Of a DNA stretch of 11,972 nt, positions 1 through 8,411 are shown piece by piece. Numbering within the stretch: the first letter of the stretch is position 1; every line of letters begins with the position of its first letter. The translations under genes and the position numbers were made by a program. Under the pieces are notes generated by a model. The model saw only the letters and a list, made by a program, of their open reading frames with translations, ran no database searches and had not been told where the DNA came from. Origin of the DNA: Euperipatoides rowelli (taxonomy: Eukaryota; Onychophora; Udeonychophora; Euonychophora; Peripatopsidae); assembly GCA_003024985.2 (NCBI GenBank), contig PXIH01S0024031.1; one strand, 5' to 3'.

Positions 1-1451
1 TATATATTAAAAAAAAAAAAAATTAGATTAGGACTAGGGACAACCTCGCTGGACTATAGTCTGTTGTTGTCCGTCATATTTGTATTTGTATAAGGAAAAT
101 GGACTACTACAATGATGTCTGACTGTTGCTGGATTTTACAACAAGATAAACCCCATAGACAACATAAAAGGAAATGCATGAGGCAGAGCATGATCGTTCC
201 CAATAAACTTCCACACATGGAATAAAAATGTAAGTATTTTACATACATAATATTTTATATGTTTAGCTATAAAAATGCATAGTATAAGCAAAAAAAATTG
301 TATTATAAAGCCTCAATATTTCGACTTTTTAACAATTTCTAAAATTTGTGATTTGTGAAAAATCCTGACTGATGGAAAAAATGAAGGTCATTTGCAGTTT
401 CAGTGGTAAAAATACATATGAATCAATTATCAAAAGTTAAAAAACATGACAAAACCCAAATTTGGCAGGCTTGTGTTATCTAAATCTAAATGATTATGCT
501 GCTCTAAAACTCCTGGAAAATTCATGTCTGACCTAAGGATCACCTTATACTTTAAGTTTTCTGTGAAAGAGGAGAAAATATATTTTTGTTTCATCCAGAA
601 TAATTTGGAGAACCTTTTACCATTACAGTATAATCATGCCTCATTAAGATCAAATTATTATTGAGATATATTAATTGAAGTGCATGGATGATGCCTTTAC
701 TGATACTGAAGTAATTTGGGGTAAAATTATCTAGTCAGTATTGAATGTGATTAATTCTGTTTGTTCTTACAAAATAATATTAATAACATAAGAATAATAT
801 CATGATACAGTTTAACCTGTTAGTAGAAGAAAGACAGAGCAGAATTTTTGATTCTTATTGAATAATTAAAGTACTTGGAGGACTAAAACTTAAATTAAAA
901 TCAGAAATTTTTTGATGTATTAAACTGGATTTATGATTGATTTAGAACTGTGTTTTAGATATTTATTAATAAAGTGTTAGGTGAGAATAAATTTGAACTC
1001 TGCATGTTTTGGGAAATTTTATTTGAGATAGTTTCACTTGTGAAAAATGATCATTAGTGATCATAATGAAAATTGTAAACAGCTTTTAAAACCAAGTGAC
1101 TCAAAGTTACTGGCCTTGATTTTTAATGCATGTGAATGTACCAATTGTTGGTACTTAGAAGGTTGAGATACACTTTCTTCATCAAAAATGCATTTAATAG
1201 CATTTTAATGTAGCCAATAAAGAAGGAAAGATTGATGCTTTAGTACCTGATATGAAGTTGGAGCAAATCATTCAAAGCTCTATGAAAACTTCAAAATAAA
1301 TTGTGGGGCAGATCCTACAATGTATTTTGAGGTATATTGTGGGTGGCAGCTTAATGTACCACAACATTTTAATGGTACGATATGCATTATGTTTTAAAAA
1401 TGTTTCCCGTATGATTTAGTTATCAACATAATCAATCAAGTCTCGGGCAAG
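1..1451. other. AT-rich non-coding stretch, no gene seen
   Basis: No reading frame here has recognisable protein motifs. The longest frame, about 64 codons on the minus strand near 54-248, looks like chance. Visible structure is limited to an A14 run at 9-22, scattered A/T homopolymers and a small perfect inverted repeat near 1140 (GTACCAA-TTG-TTGGTAC). The last 100-200 bases may be the 5' untranslated region of the LINE that begins coding at 1452, but no element boundary can be drawn from the sequence alone. Confidence 0.6.
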
Positions 1452-2796
1452 ATGGTGGATGATGTGGTTTCGTTTCAGACTTTTCTTGATAAAAATGATA
1501 TGGGTTTTGAATTATTAGTGAAAAAGTGTTAGAAGCAACATGTGCTGATGGATTTTGGAAGTCAGTCATTGAATTTGCGAATGGAAAAACTAATAAATTA
1601 TCTGCGATATTGGGCTAAAAAAATGAAAAAGTTGATGTCAGATAGGAGAGTTATAGTTACAACGTTCAACCCTGATGGAAATATTTCAGTTACGAACACG
1701 GAAATATTTGAGGAGATACAAACTATTATAGATTTAAATACCATAACAGTAGTATATCAACCTGAAAACAACTGCTACATAGGAATTGAATTTGTGTCTA
1801 AAATAGTGCTGATAAGGTCTGTAACATATTGAGCAAGGTTGGTGGGCCATTTGTGGTGTATTTAAAATGGGCATACAGTATGAGACAAAAAAGGCTAGAA
1901 GACATTGGATACCTAGTGAAGTAGAAGAGAGTAAGGTAAGAGAGTTTATTGCACAATATTTTAATATAATTGTGTTTGTGAAAAGTAGAACTTTATTATG
2001 TGGTGCAATATGCTAATATGAGTATGTATGAGGTAGAGGAATAATTGATAGTAGTAGTGATATCTAGCGAATACCTCATTTTTTTTAATTCAAGGATATA
2101 GAGGGCTTTTGACAATTAAAGGGAAAAAGCCTATGTGTCTTAGCTTTAACAGGCTGGGGCATATCAGACATTATTGCCAGCATAAGTATTGCAAAAATTG
2201 TAAGTTAATGGATAATAATACCTATTCATGCAGTGACTTTGCTGATGATATTAGCTTTGCTGGGGTAATACGCAAAGGCAATAAAATGAAGTGCATGATG
2301 TTGATGTGCAGGAGGAAAAAGATTTGTGGAAACATAATTTGAATGAATCAACTAGTGTATTGAAATATGACTAGTATAAAAGAAAACAAGTCAGACAAGT
2401 CAGAAATAAAAACTGATATTGATCATAGCCGCTTAAGGCGATTGTCTAGTCTTGATGATAAAAGTGTGGAGGCTGATAGTGTAGAGATTGAGCAAATAAT
2501 TTATGAGAAGAACAATCAAAGGTAAAGAGATTGAAAATAGACAAAGTGTAAATTATTTAATAAGTAATAATGAGCAAGCGCAAAGTACTGTGAAAGGGTC
2601 TATAGACAGTAGCAGTCAGTTTAGGTGTTCATCGCAATCTGAAGATATGGATTTTCAAGGGATTAGAATAAAGTGTAAGATAAATTCTGCATATATAAGA
2701 AAAACAGCATCTTTGGAAAATGTAGCAAATGTAATAGTAGATGGAGGTGAGGATAGAGTAAGAAAAAAGGCAGATCAGAAGAGTATAAAGAAATAG
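1452..2796 (+). pseudogene. LINE ORF1 remnant (nucleic-acid-binding protein with CCHC knuckles)
   Basis: In intact LINEs this protein binds the element RNA and forms the ribonucleoprotein particle. The frame opens at ATG 1452, is stopped by TAG at 1530-1532, and continues in the same frame to TGA at 1830-1832; I do not recognise this N-terminal part by motif. From about 1833 to 2100 coding-like text moves between frames. At 2094-2342 a new frame gives the recognisable segment: KGKKPMC, then GHIRHYC, then a second knuckle starting CKNC. The first knuckle has Phe where its second Cys should be. The second has Asn where His is expected. The rest (2367-2525 and 2503-2796, overlapping in different frames) is polar, Ser/Lys/Glu-rich and low in complexity, as is common for ORF1 tails. 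The total span of about 1.3 kb is plausible for this protein. It ends about 40 bases before ORF2. Confidence 0.78.
2094..2342 (+). other. ORF1 double zinc-knuckle segment (damaged CCHC)
   Basis: This is the diagnostic part of ORF1. A short hydrophobic stretch (GYRGLLTIKG) leads into two adjacent knuckles of pattern C-x2-C-x4-H-x4-C. Knuckle 1 keeps its first Cys, His and last Cys (…MC…GH…YC) but has lost the second Cys. Knuckle 2 keeps C-x2-C and the last Cys but has Asn at the His position. Such paired knuckles bind single-stranded nucleic acid in Tx1-like, R2-like and gag-type proteins. An LTR-element gag is the main alternative; the APE endonuclease immediately downstream argues for a LINE. 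Confidence 0.72.
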
Positions 2797-2836
2797 TCAC
2801 GAGTAACTTGTTTCAGCCATTGCAAGACAATTAGAC

Positions 2837-3712
2837 ATGGAGAGTGTAATATCAGTAATTTCTGTAAATTTGAGGGGTGTTAATGATTTTAATGCATATA
2901 TTTTAAAAGCCAGATTCATAGAGCACCAAAATCCTGACATTATCTTGGTGCAGGAAACTAAGATCTGTAAAGTCAAAGTTTTCACATGGTATAGGCTTAA
3001 AAATAAATATCATAATAGCCTATATGAAGGAAGAGATTTAAAGTCAAAGCAGGGTCTCATGATTGGAATAAAGATAAGTCTTTTGCCAATTGAAAATATA
3101 AGATTTAAGGTCATAAATACTCATATCTGTATGGTGACATTGGATTTAGACAATCCCTTGCATGTATATAACATTCATAGTTCTAATCTTCACAGGCAGA
3201 AAGTGTATTTTTTAAAAGGTTGCAAGCGGAATTATTTAAAGTGCATAGTGATGTTATAGTGGGGTGATTGGAACATGGTAGGAAATATATGGAAAGAAAA
3301 ATATGATGCAATGCTGAGGGAATTTAAATTGAAGGATGTTGCTTGTGAAACTGTAAAGGAGCATTTGCCTATGAGATTTGGTAATGTTAGGTAAAATAGG
3401 CTTNGATTGGAACGTGGTGGGAAATTTATGGGATGCAAGATTTGATACAATGCTGAGGGAATTTAAATTGAAGGATGTTGCTTGTGAAACTGTAAAGGAG
3501 CATTTGCCTATGAGATTTGGTAATGTTAGGTAAAATAGGCTTGATCGGTTTATGGTAAATATTAATGCAATGAATAGTATGACATATAGACTACATTAGT
3601 ATGGATGCCGGGATCTGATCATTTAATGGTCAAAGTCAAGTTTACAATGAAGAGTTATAAAGAACCTAGGAGGTTTAAACAGGTGATACTATTAATGGAA
3701 GATGTTCAGTGA
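2837..3712 (+). other. APE-type endonuclease domain of ORF2 (broken)
   Basis: Motifs expected of the exonuclease-endonuclease-phosphatase fold appear in the right order. These are VNLRGVN (Asn11 of the frame), DIILVQETK with the metal-binding Glu at residue 40, GDWN at 3263-3274 just after the in-frame TAG at 3257, RLDRF at 3537-3551, and PGSDHLMV around 3608-3631. The Asp-His of the last motif are at 3617-3622. The conserved catalytic residues are therefore still visible although the frame is broken. The GDWN region is present twice because of the 138-base duplication at 3266-3542. A frameshift near 3590 brings the SDH motif back to the original frame, and a TGA at 3710 follows. Confidence 0.87.
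3266..3542 (+). repeat. 138-bp direct duplication split by one N, inside the endonuclease region
   Basis: Copy 1 is 3266-3403 and copy 2 is 3405-3542, with the single ambiguous base N at 3404 exactly between them. The last 95 bases (3309-3403 and 3448-3542) are identical. Nine substitutions fall in the first 43 bases. Both copies encode the same GDWN-containing part of the endonuclease, with conservative replacements (for example KEKYDA against DARFDT). One unit is 46 codons, so only the N breaks the frame at the join. A duplication meeting exactly at an N suggests two overlapping sequence pieces joined without merging, rather than a biological tandem repeat. Confidence 0.93.
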
Positions 3713-4250
3713 GAAAATATAATAAATAATGAGCTAGAAGTCTTAGCAGAGTATGTTAAAAAGCCAAATTTTGATGTAATTATGAAGTGGTACATATTCA
3801 AAATTGATGCATATACATTAGCGATGAATCATGCCAAGAAAGAAGAGGAAAGTTTGCAAAAGAGTATCCAGAAGAAATTGACTATGCTAAAGCATGTTTT
3901 AAATGGAATGGTGAATAATAAGAGAAAGTGGGAGTTGATTCAACAGTTGGATGATGAAGTAAAGCAGCTTGATATGAAGTATAGAGCAAAAATTAAGGTT
4001 AAAACAGAAGAGGCAGGACATCTGGTTGAGAACTAGGAGCTCCTCTATGATTATTCAGAAATTAAAGTCAATAAAACAAAAAAATCATATTTTTGTGTTA
4101 AAGGCGAATAAGGTTTTTAAAGTAGATAGGATAATGGTGGAAAGGTATACTCAGTATCTTATTTATTTGGCTACTCCGTCTGTTAGTTTGGATCTAATAG
4201 ATAAAGTTAAGCAAATTCCTATTGTAGAGCATTTCCGGATATGAAACTCT
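3710..4250 (+). other. ORF2 linker between endonuclease and reverse transcriptase
   Basis: From the TGA at 3710 the same frame runs to TAG at 4034-4036. It encodes a Lys/Glu-rich, probably helical segment with a WYIF motif near 3788, and KKEEESLQKSIQKKL followed by ELIQQLDDEVKQLD. A second frame (4026-4244) overlaps it by about 10 bases and carries on with a basic stretch. L1/Tx1-type ORF2 proteins have a charged helical linker of this kind at this point. No catalytic residues are expected. The frame change around 4030 is a disabling indel. Confidence 0.7.
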
Positions 4251-4262
4251 AAAAGTTTACTG

Positions 4263-5250
4263 ATGCCTTGTGTGGAGGATTTGCAAAGTTTGGACAATAG
4301 GTTTACAATAGAAGAGCTGTGTTTGGTAATTAAAAATGCTTCAAAAGTAGCTACGCCTGGGCTGGATTCTTGTCCAGGGATTCTGTACAGCTTTTTTACT
4401 AAGTCGCAAAGTACTCTACTGCTAAATTTCATTAATATTGTGCATCAATGTGTTCAAAAGTTTAAAAATATGTTTTTTTAAGATTAATCAGGCCATAATA
4501 TAATAATATCCATAGTAATATAAAGTAAGGCTGTGCATAATATTGAAGATATAAGACCCATAGCGTTGTTGATGAATTACGAAGCAAAATTGATTTCTAA
4601 GATGTGTGTACATAGATTAAATAAGATAATAAATGATATGCTTCCGGTAGGAATGGTAGGGGTGAAAGGAAGGACATTTCATAAGGTCTTATTTTCACAT
4701 TATGTTGCAATGGCTTTATCAAGGTCTTCTGGGCATAAATCTTCATTTTTGTTAAAAATGGATATATTTAAGGCTTTTTCTACATTAATTTTGGACTACT
4801 TAAAAAAACAATTTGATTAAATATTATGGGTTAAATTTCACCATAAAAACTGTTATCAAAGCCATGGCAGTTAAAATGAATAATTATATTTCCAAGATGG
4901 TCACAATACCTCATAGGGTTTTGTAGGGATCTCCCTTGAGTTCCTTGTTATATGTATGTTATTTAAAGGAGCTGGTAGAGATAATAAATCCAGCTATTAG
5001 TGGCTTCATATAAGAGGTCTTGATCATTAGGTAAAAGTTATAAATTACATGATGATACATCTGTAATGGTAAGTTCCAAAAATGAAGTATCCAAGGTGAA
5101 GAATGTCTTAATGTATTTTGAAAAACTTACAGGAATTAAGATAAATTCAAGCAACTCATCTTATATGATATAAATGAAGGACAAATTGTAAAAGATAATA
5201 TTCTGACAGGACAATCTGGGAAGTTACTTGGAGTTGATTTTCAGAAGTTA
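4263..5250 (+). other. Reverse transcriptase domain of ORF2 (broken)
   Basis: The domain is spread over several frames but its blocks are in the right order. An N-terminal block ATPGLDSCPGILYSFF lies near 4350-4400. DIRPIALL (about 4548-4570) is followed by an AKLISK.CVHRLNKII helix. Motif A, LLKMDIFKAF, has its catalytic Asp at 4761-4763; the second acidic residue usual in LINE motif A is Ser here. The GSPLSSLLYV block (4927-4956) is directly preceded by TAG 4924-4926 at a position that is normally Gln. Motif C, HDDTSV, has its Asp pair at 5051-5056, with His in place of the usual Ala. Motif D-like EKLTGIKIN lies near 5118-5148 and KLLGVDF near 5220-5240. These blocks identify a LINE-type reverse transcriptase beyond reasonable doubt. 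Confidence 0.9.
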
Positions 5251-5815
5251 ATTTGGAAAGATAGAAAGCACTTCTTCAGAGGAGTTTATGGCCCCAATTG
5301 AAGCAAAAATGAAGGAATGGCCGGCCCAGTGGATGAATTGGTTCGCCTCGGAATGAGGTAATAAACAAGCTATTAGTCTCTAAATGTGTGTATTTCTTGC
5401 CTTTTGTGGTTTTTTTTAAATAAAGATAAATCTCAATGGTGCACCTGGTACAGAATTGGATGTATGTGCCATTCAAGCTGGTGAGATATGAAAGGACAGT
5501 AATGCCAGTATTGAAATGTAGAATGGGTGGAATGGATGTTATATTATCAGGGGTTACTACTACTTTTAATTTTTTGGTAAAATATTTTGACACTATTGAG
5601 AGCCTTGAAAAGTTTTTGGTTTATAATCAGAATTATGCAGGTGGTGTGATAAAGTACTGGTTTCAGGTATGTGAAGCTCTTAAAGATAAGGCAATATAAG
5701 ACAGATTTGTATACAAGGTAGTACAAGCTGGACTGTATAAAAATATGGTAGGGGGTGGACTGGTACACAGAGAATAGAATGTAAATATGCTGAGTGTTTG
5801 AAGTCTTAAGATAAT

Positions 5816-6013
5816 TTGTACAATTTTTGGTTAAGGTTGCATAATTTGCTGATTCCTACACAGGCACTGTTGATAAAAATAGGAATGTTAAGAGAGCAGA
5901 ATGTGTGTGTGTGTAATTTGCAAGAATTACAAGAAGATCAGGTGCATCTATTTGAGGAGTGTGTCAGGGTTAAAAGTTTTTTTGCTCAAGCAAAGAATAA
6001 ATGTGATGACTGA
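5816..6013 (+). other. C-terminal zf-RVT-like zinc finger of ORF2
   Basis: The frame shows FWLRLHNLLIPTQALL, then C-x-C (residues 31 and 33), then EDQVHLFEEC with His44 and Cys49. This matches the zf-RVT pattern found at the C-terminus of plant L1 and animal Tx1-like ORF2 proteins. The usual first pair is C-x2-C, so one residue appears to be missing. The pair is encoded inside a 13-base TG/GT run (5902-5914), which makes slippage a likely cause. The Trp at residue 5 and the Pro-Thr at 14-15 also fit the family. In intact relatives the finger is thought to help bind nucleic acid. Confidence 0.75.
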
Positions 6014-6040
6014 TAAGGGTTGATTTGAGCGGTTAAGCCA

Positions 6041-6266
6041 ATTAAATATCTTAGAATATAGAAGGAATAGAAGACTTAAATTAATAATAACATTATGTAA
6101 TATGGAAGCATCGATGTGAGAGGATATTTAGAGTTGAAGGAGTGCACAATTTGTGTCATTTGCGGACGAGGTGTTAAAAAAGGTTGTCAAAATGGACTGT
6201 AATAGACTGGCTGACCTTGAGCTCAGGAAACGATGGGAGAGCGGTGATCTTGAGATTTATATGTAG
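6041..6266 (+). other. Extreme C-terminal tail of ORF2
   Basis: One frame can be followed from about 6041 to TAG 6264-6266, interrupted by TGA 6117, TAG 6129 and TGA 6135. It contains EYRRNRRLKL, then SFADEVLKKV and LADLELRKRW. A tail with an aromatic-Arg-Asn motif after the zf-RVT finger is usual for Tx1-like ORF2. The three stops within 21 bases are all of the kind a single transition makes from Trp or Gln/Arg codons. After 6266 I see no coding signal in any frame, so this is taken as the ORF2 end. Confidence 0.6.
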
Positions 6267-6665
6267 GTTGGTGATTTACTATAATTTGTGTGGATATAAA
6301 TATTATATATAACAGTGTCATCCATACACACTAGCCTATTGACTATGGAAACTGTCTGTGAACTGTATCATATTATGATATAACTGTTTTTTTTTTTTTT
6401 TTTTTATATTACTGCTGTTAATTTTGTGAGTTTATATTGTTTACAATATCATGGTTTATTTGAGTGTGCTGATTCTTGAAAATGTTGTCATAGTGAATGT
6501 TTAAGTTATATGATGTTTTACTATTATGATATGTATGAAATTTTTATTGTAAATAATCAATCACAATCTTATGGATAAATAGAGCATTTTAATGAAATTT
6601 AGACCACTTCTATATTTCATACATTATATTTGAATCATTGCACTTAACAAGTATGTAACAAAACA
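6267..6665. other. LINE 3' flank / possible 3' UTR, no gene
   Basis: This is AT-rich non-coding sequence. It may begin with the LINE 3' untranslated region, but no poly(A) end or target-site duplication marks the boundary. The only clear structure is a T19 run at 6387-6405. That run has the wrong orientation to be this element's own A tail. Confidence 0.5.
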
Positions 6666-6681
6666 ATATATGGACAATATT
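6666..6681. repeat. Left target-site duplication of the SINE
   Basis: ATATATGGACAATATT occurs here and, identically, at 6935-6950 just after the SINE's AT-rich tail. A 16-base exact direct repeat bounding a pol III retroposon is the usual target-site duplication. The exact inner border on the right is uncertain by a few bases because the SINE tail itself ends in AT repeats. Confidence 0.9.
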
Positions 6682-6691
6682 ACAGCTCCAG

Positions 6692-6702
6692 TGGTCCAGC
6701 AG
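6692..6702 (+). promoter_or_regulatory. Box A of the SINE internal pol III promoter
   Basis: TGGTCCAGCAG fits the tRNA box A consensus TRGYNNARNNG at every fixed position and starts 11 bases into the SINE, where a tRNA D-arm would lie. Confidence 0.85.
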
Positions 6703-6749
6703 TTAAGGCTGCTGCTGGATTGTGGAGCTGTGCATTAAAGGGGGTCGTA

Positions 6750-6760
6750 GGTTCGATCCC
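6750..6760 (+). promoter_or_regulatory. Box B of the SINE internal pol III promoter
   Basis: GGTTCGATCCC fits the tRNA T-loop/box B consensus GGTTCGANNCC. It is intact, so the element head could still bind TFIIIC. Confidence 0.88.
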
Positions 6761-6767
6761 TGGGCAG

Positions 6768-6820
6768 CCCCGGAGCTGAGGGATGACGGAATTTTCTTTC
6801 ATCGTCGTACGGCTCCGGGG
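6768..6820 (+). repeat. GC-rich hairpin in the SINE body
   Basis: CCCCGGAGC (6768-6776) pairs perfectly with GCTCCGGGG (6812-6820). A second short pairing, GATGA with TCATC (6782-6786 and 6799-6803), extends the stem inward. It could be a structural part of the SINE RNA, for example a domain recognised by a partner; the role is inference. Confidence 0.7.
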
Positions 6821-6934
6821 ATTTAAACTAATTATGAATCTATTATAGAATTTTCCGAAGAGAAATGGAATTATGGCGGACTATGAGCTGATCATGGACA
6901 GGACAAAATCAATTTAAAATTTAAAAATATATAT

Positions 6935-6950
6935 ATATATGGACAATATT
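6935..6950. repeat. Right target-site duplication of the SINE
   Basis: Exact copy of the 16-base left repeat at 6666-6681. The GGACAATATT part lies outside the (AT)n tail and fixes the match; the ATATAT part could belong to either tail or target. Confidence 0.9.
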
Positions 6951-7977
6951 GTAGCAAGATTGACTTCTTGATGTCATGAGGCCTGGTTCAGAAATGTATT
7001 AAATAAAATGATGTCAGATATAATCACTAAAATAAAAGTTAAGCCAAAATTTACCTTACAGAACTAACACTAAAACAAACTCTTACAATTCACACAGAGA
7101 AATACTGCCAACATATTTATTGTTTGATCTTACTTATCTACAATATCAATTAAGTAAATTTTCATAATGAACTTAAAGAAATATCTTAGCAAAGATCTTG
7201 AATTATACACAACCTGTTATTTTAGTTAAATTCATACGCCAAGGAAACATATCAGCAGTGAAAGCATTTGAAGAATATAGGTAAAAATCAATATATGTAT
7301 GTTCTCTCCAATGATCTCATGATTGTATTGACAATTAGTTGTATCTATTCTATAAAAATAATTTGATAGGATAAGATCCAGCAAAAGGTAAGATAGATCT
7401 GGCTGAAATTAAAAATAATTGAATAATATTAGCTATAATTGCAAACTTTCAAGCAAAGATGTTCCAGTTATCAATGTGGAGGAAAATATGCAGATGCTAG
7501 GAGGAAAAGATTGAAAGTGGTATCATTAACATTGATGCTAGCAGTTCTAATTGCTAATAAAGACCAGATATCAATAGTGATATTATCAAGAGAAGGGAAA
7601 CTTGAACAACTAAAATCATACATTGGAGCAGTTGATCTTTAAATAAGTGAAACATATAGTCTGGACTGATGACAAAGGGACAAAGAAAGTAACATAAATA
7701 TGTTGTATGGCTTCTTTGCTTTTTGACATTTGCATTTAAGAAAATAACTTTCAACTGTCTATATGTTATTGAACTTAAAAAAAAAACATTGTTCTGGCCT
7801 TCCCATGCCAAACAATTCAACTTAGGCATTCAATTAAAAAAAATATAACAAATTGTGATTTTTTTTCAGTTGTAAAAATATATTACTTTGGTTTTCCATT
7901 TGTATATTTAATTAATAAATACTATTTATTGTATACATCTTGATGTAAGTAAATTTATTTTGAAAATATTTGTATGG
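6951..7977. other. AT-rich non-coding stretch, no supported gene
   Basis: The only frame of note is 67 codons at 7439-7642 on the + strand, opening with TTG. Its end, SREGKLEQLKSYIGAVDL, faintly resembles the start of an ankyrin-type repeat, but there is no second repeat, no splice context and no start ATG. A 91-codon minus-strand frame overlapping it (7554-7829) has no recognisable motif. I do not call either as a gene. Confidence 0.5.
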
Positions 7978-8142
7978 CAATTTTGTTTGCCTAGTCATAT
8001 TGTGTTCTTCTAGAATTGTCCTAGACTCTGTGAATCCCAATTTTTTAAAAAGTTCATGAAACTGTATAGAAACATTCACAGAGACTAGGACAATTCAAGA
8101 AGATCATAATATAAGTTGGAGATGACTAGGTGAACAAAATTG
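7978..8142. repeat. 165-bp fold-back (long inverted repeat), MITE-like or hairpin-RNA locus
   Basis: The left arm (7978-8035) and right arm (8074-8142) are inverted copies: 52 of 58 aligned bases match, plus an 11-base insertion (8111-8121) in the right arm. They are separated by a 38-base loop. The outermost 21 bases of each arm differ at only two adjacent positions. No target-site duplication or TA border is visible, so a transposon origin is not proven. The inner stem of about 30 pairs with few mismatches also resembles a small-RNA precursor. No protein is encoded. Confidence 0.85.
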
Positions 8143-8411
8143 TAAAACTAGTTGGTGATTTAACTACGGAGTCAACACAAATTCCTGTTGGATTTTGGGA
8201 GCAGGGATACCTAGCAAATGTGTATATTTAACAGTAGTCCTTTGTTTATGTGGGAATGCTCATTCATGCAACACTTTTGAAAGTTTTCTAGAAAATATAC
8301 TTTGTATTTACAAATAGACCCATTGTAATAGGCTAACTAACCTTAAGAATATCCCCATATTATTCCTAGTTATCATAAAGAAGTTGTGATAAACCCTGTT
8401 AAGGCATACTT
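8143..8411. other. Non-coding spacer, nothing recognised
   Basis: AT-rich sequence with a single CpG (near 8167) and no reading frame or repeat worth naming. It separates the fold-back element from the purine tract. Confidence 0.5.

Larger units (their letters stand above)
1452..6266 (+). mobile_element. Degenerate L1/Tx1-like non-LTR retrotransposon (LINE), two ORFs
   Basis: This is the coding core of a LINE that copies itself by target-primed reverse transcription. Order and content match the family. ORF1 has a CCHC zinc-knuckle region. After a gap of about 40 bases comes ORF2, with an APE-type endonuclease (VNLRGVN, VQETK, GDWN, SDH), a charged linker, reverse transcriptase blocks (PGLD, IRPIALL, LKMD.FKAF, GSPLSSLLYV, HDDTSV, LTGIKIN) and a C-terminal zf-RVT-like finger. 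Knuckled ORF1 plus APE endonuclease plus zf-RVT points to the Tx1-like part of the L1 group; the clade is an inference. The copy is dead: I count at least ten in-frame stops and several frameshifts. The listed limits are those of the coding remnants. The 5' and 3' untranslated ends and any target-site duplication were not identified. The copy contains a 138-base duplication around an N, so it may be an assembly chimera. Confidence 0.9.
2837..6266 (+). pseudogene. LINE ORF2 remnant (APE endonuclease, reverse transcriptase, zf-RVT finger)
   Basis: In intact relatives ORF2 nicks the target DNA and reverse-transcribes the element RNA at the nick. The frame starts at ATG 2837 (MESVISVISV) and the last coding-like frame ends at TAG 6264-6266. 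That is about 3.4 kb, or 3.3 kb without the internal duplication, close to the usual 1,000-1,300 codons. Domains in order: endonuclease 2837-3660, charged linker 3710-4250, reverse transcriptase 4263-5250, thumb/connection 5280-5700, zf-RVT-like finger 5816-6013, C-terminal tail 6041-6266. In-frame stops include 3257-3259, 3392-3394, 3710-3712, 4924-4926, 6117-6119, 6129-6131 and 6135-6137. Frameshifts occur near 3590, 4030, 4480-4530, 4830-5050 and 5700-5815. No continuous protein is possible. Confidence 0.9.
6682..6934 (+). mobile_element. tRNA-derived SINE with pol III promoter
   Basis: This is a short non-autonomous retroposon transcribed by RNA polymerase III and copied by LINE-encoded proteins. 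The head has box A TGGTCCAGCAG at 6692-6702, matching TRGYNNARNNG, and box B GGTTCGATCCC at 6750-6760, matching GGTTCGANNCC. The 47-base gap between them is longer than in most tRNAs. The body contains a GC-rich hairpin (6768-6776 with 6812-6820) and then an unrelated segment. The 3' end is A/T-rich, finishing in an (AT)n run near 6928-6940. A perfect 16-base direct repeat flanks it, as expected for target-primed insertion. I cannot assign the tRNA of origin or a named family. It is not a functional tRNA gene, because no acceptor stem pairs and box B is followed by SINE body. Confidence 0.9.

Noticed and set aside
23-80. Weak likeness between the window start (GGACTATAG) and the SINE 3' region (GGACTATGAG) as a second SINE fragment
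   Set aside because: Only about nine bases match; the rest does not align, and no A/B boxes are present.
54-248. 64-codon minus-strand frame with a hydrophobic, Cys-rich sequence
   Set aside because: Low-complexity hydrophobic translation of AT-rich DNA, with no motif, promoter or splice context; its length is within chance for this composition.
3232-3450. Minus-strand frame crossing the duplication and N
   Set aside because: It is the shadow of the + strand LINE endonuclease, whose motifs are clear; the N also falls inside it.
7439-7642. 67-codon frame with a faint ankyrin-like ending
   Set aside because: Starts at TTG, stops straight after the suggestive segment, has no second repeat and no splice donor; the resemblance is too short to trust.
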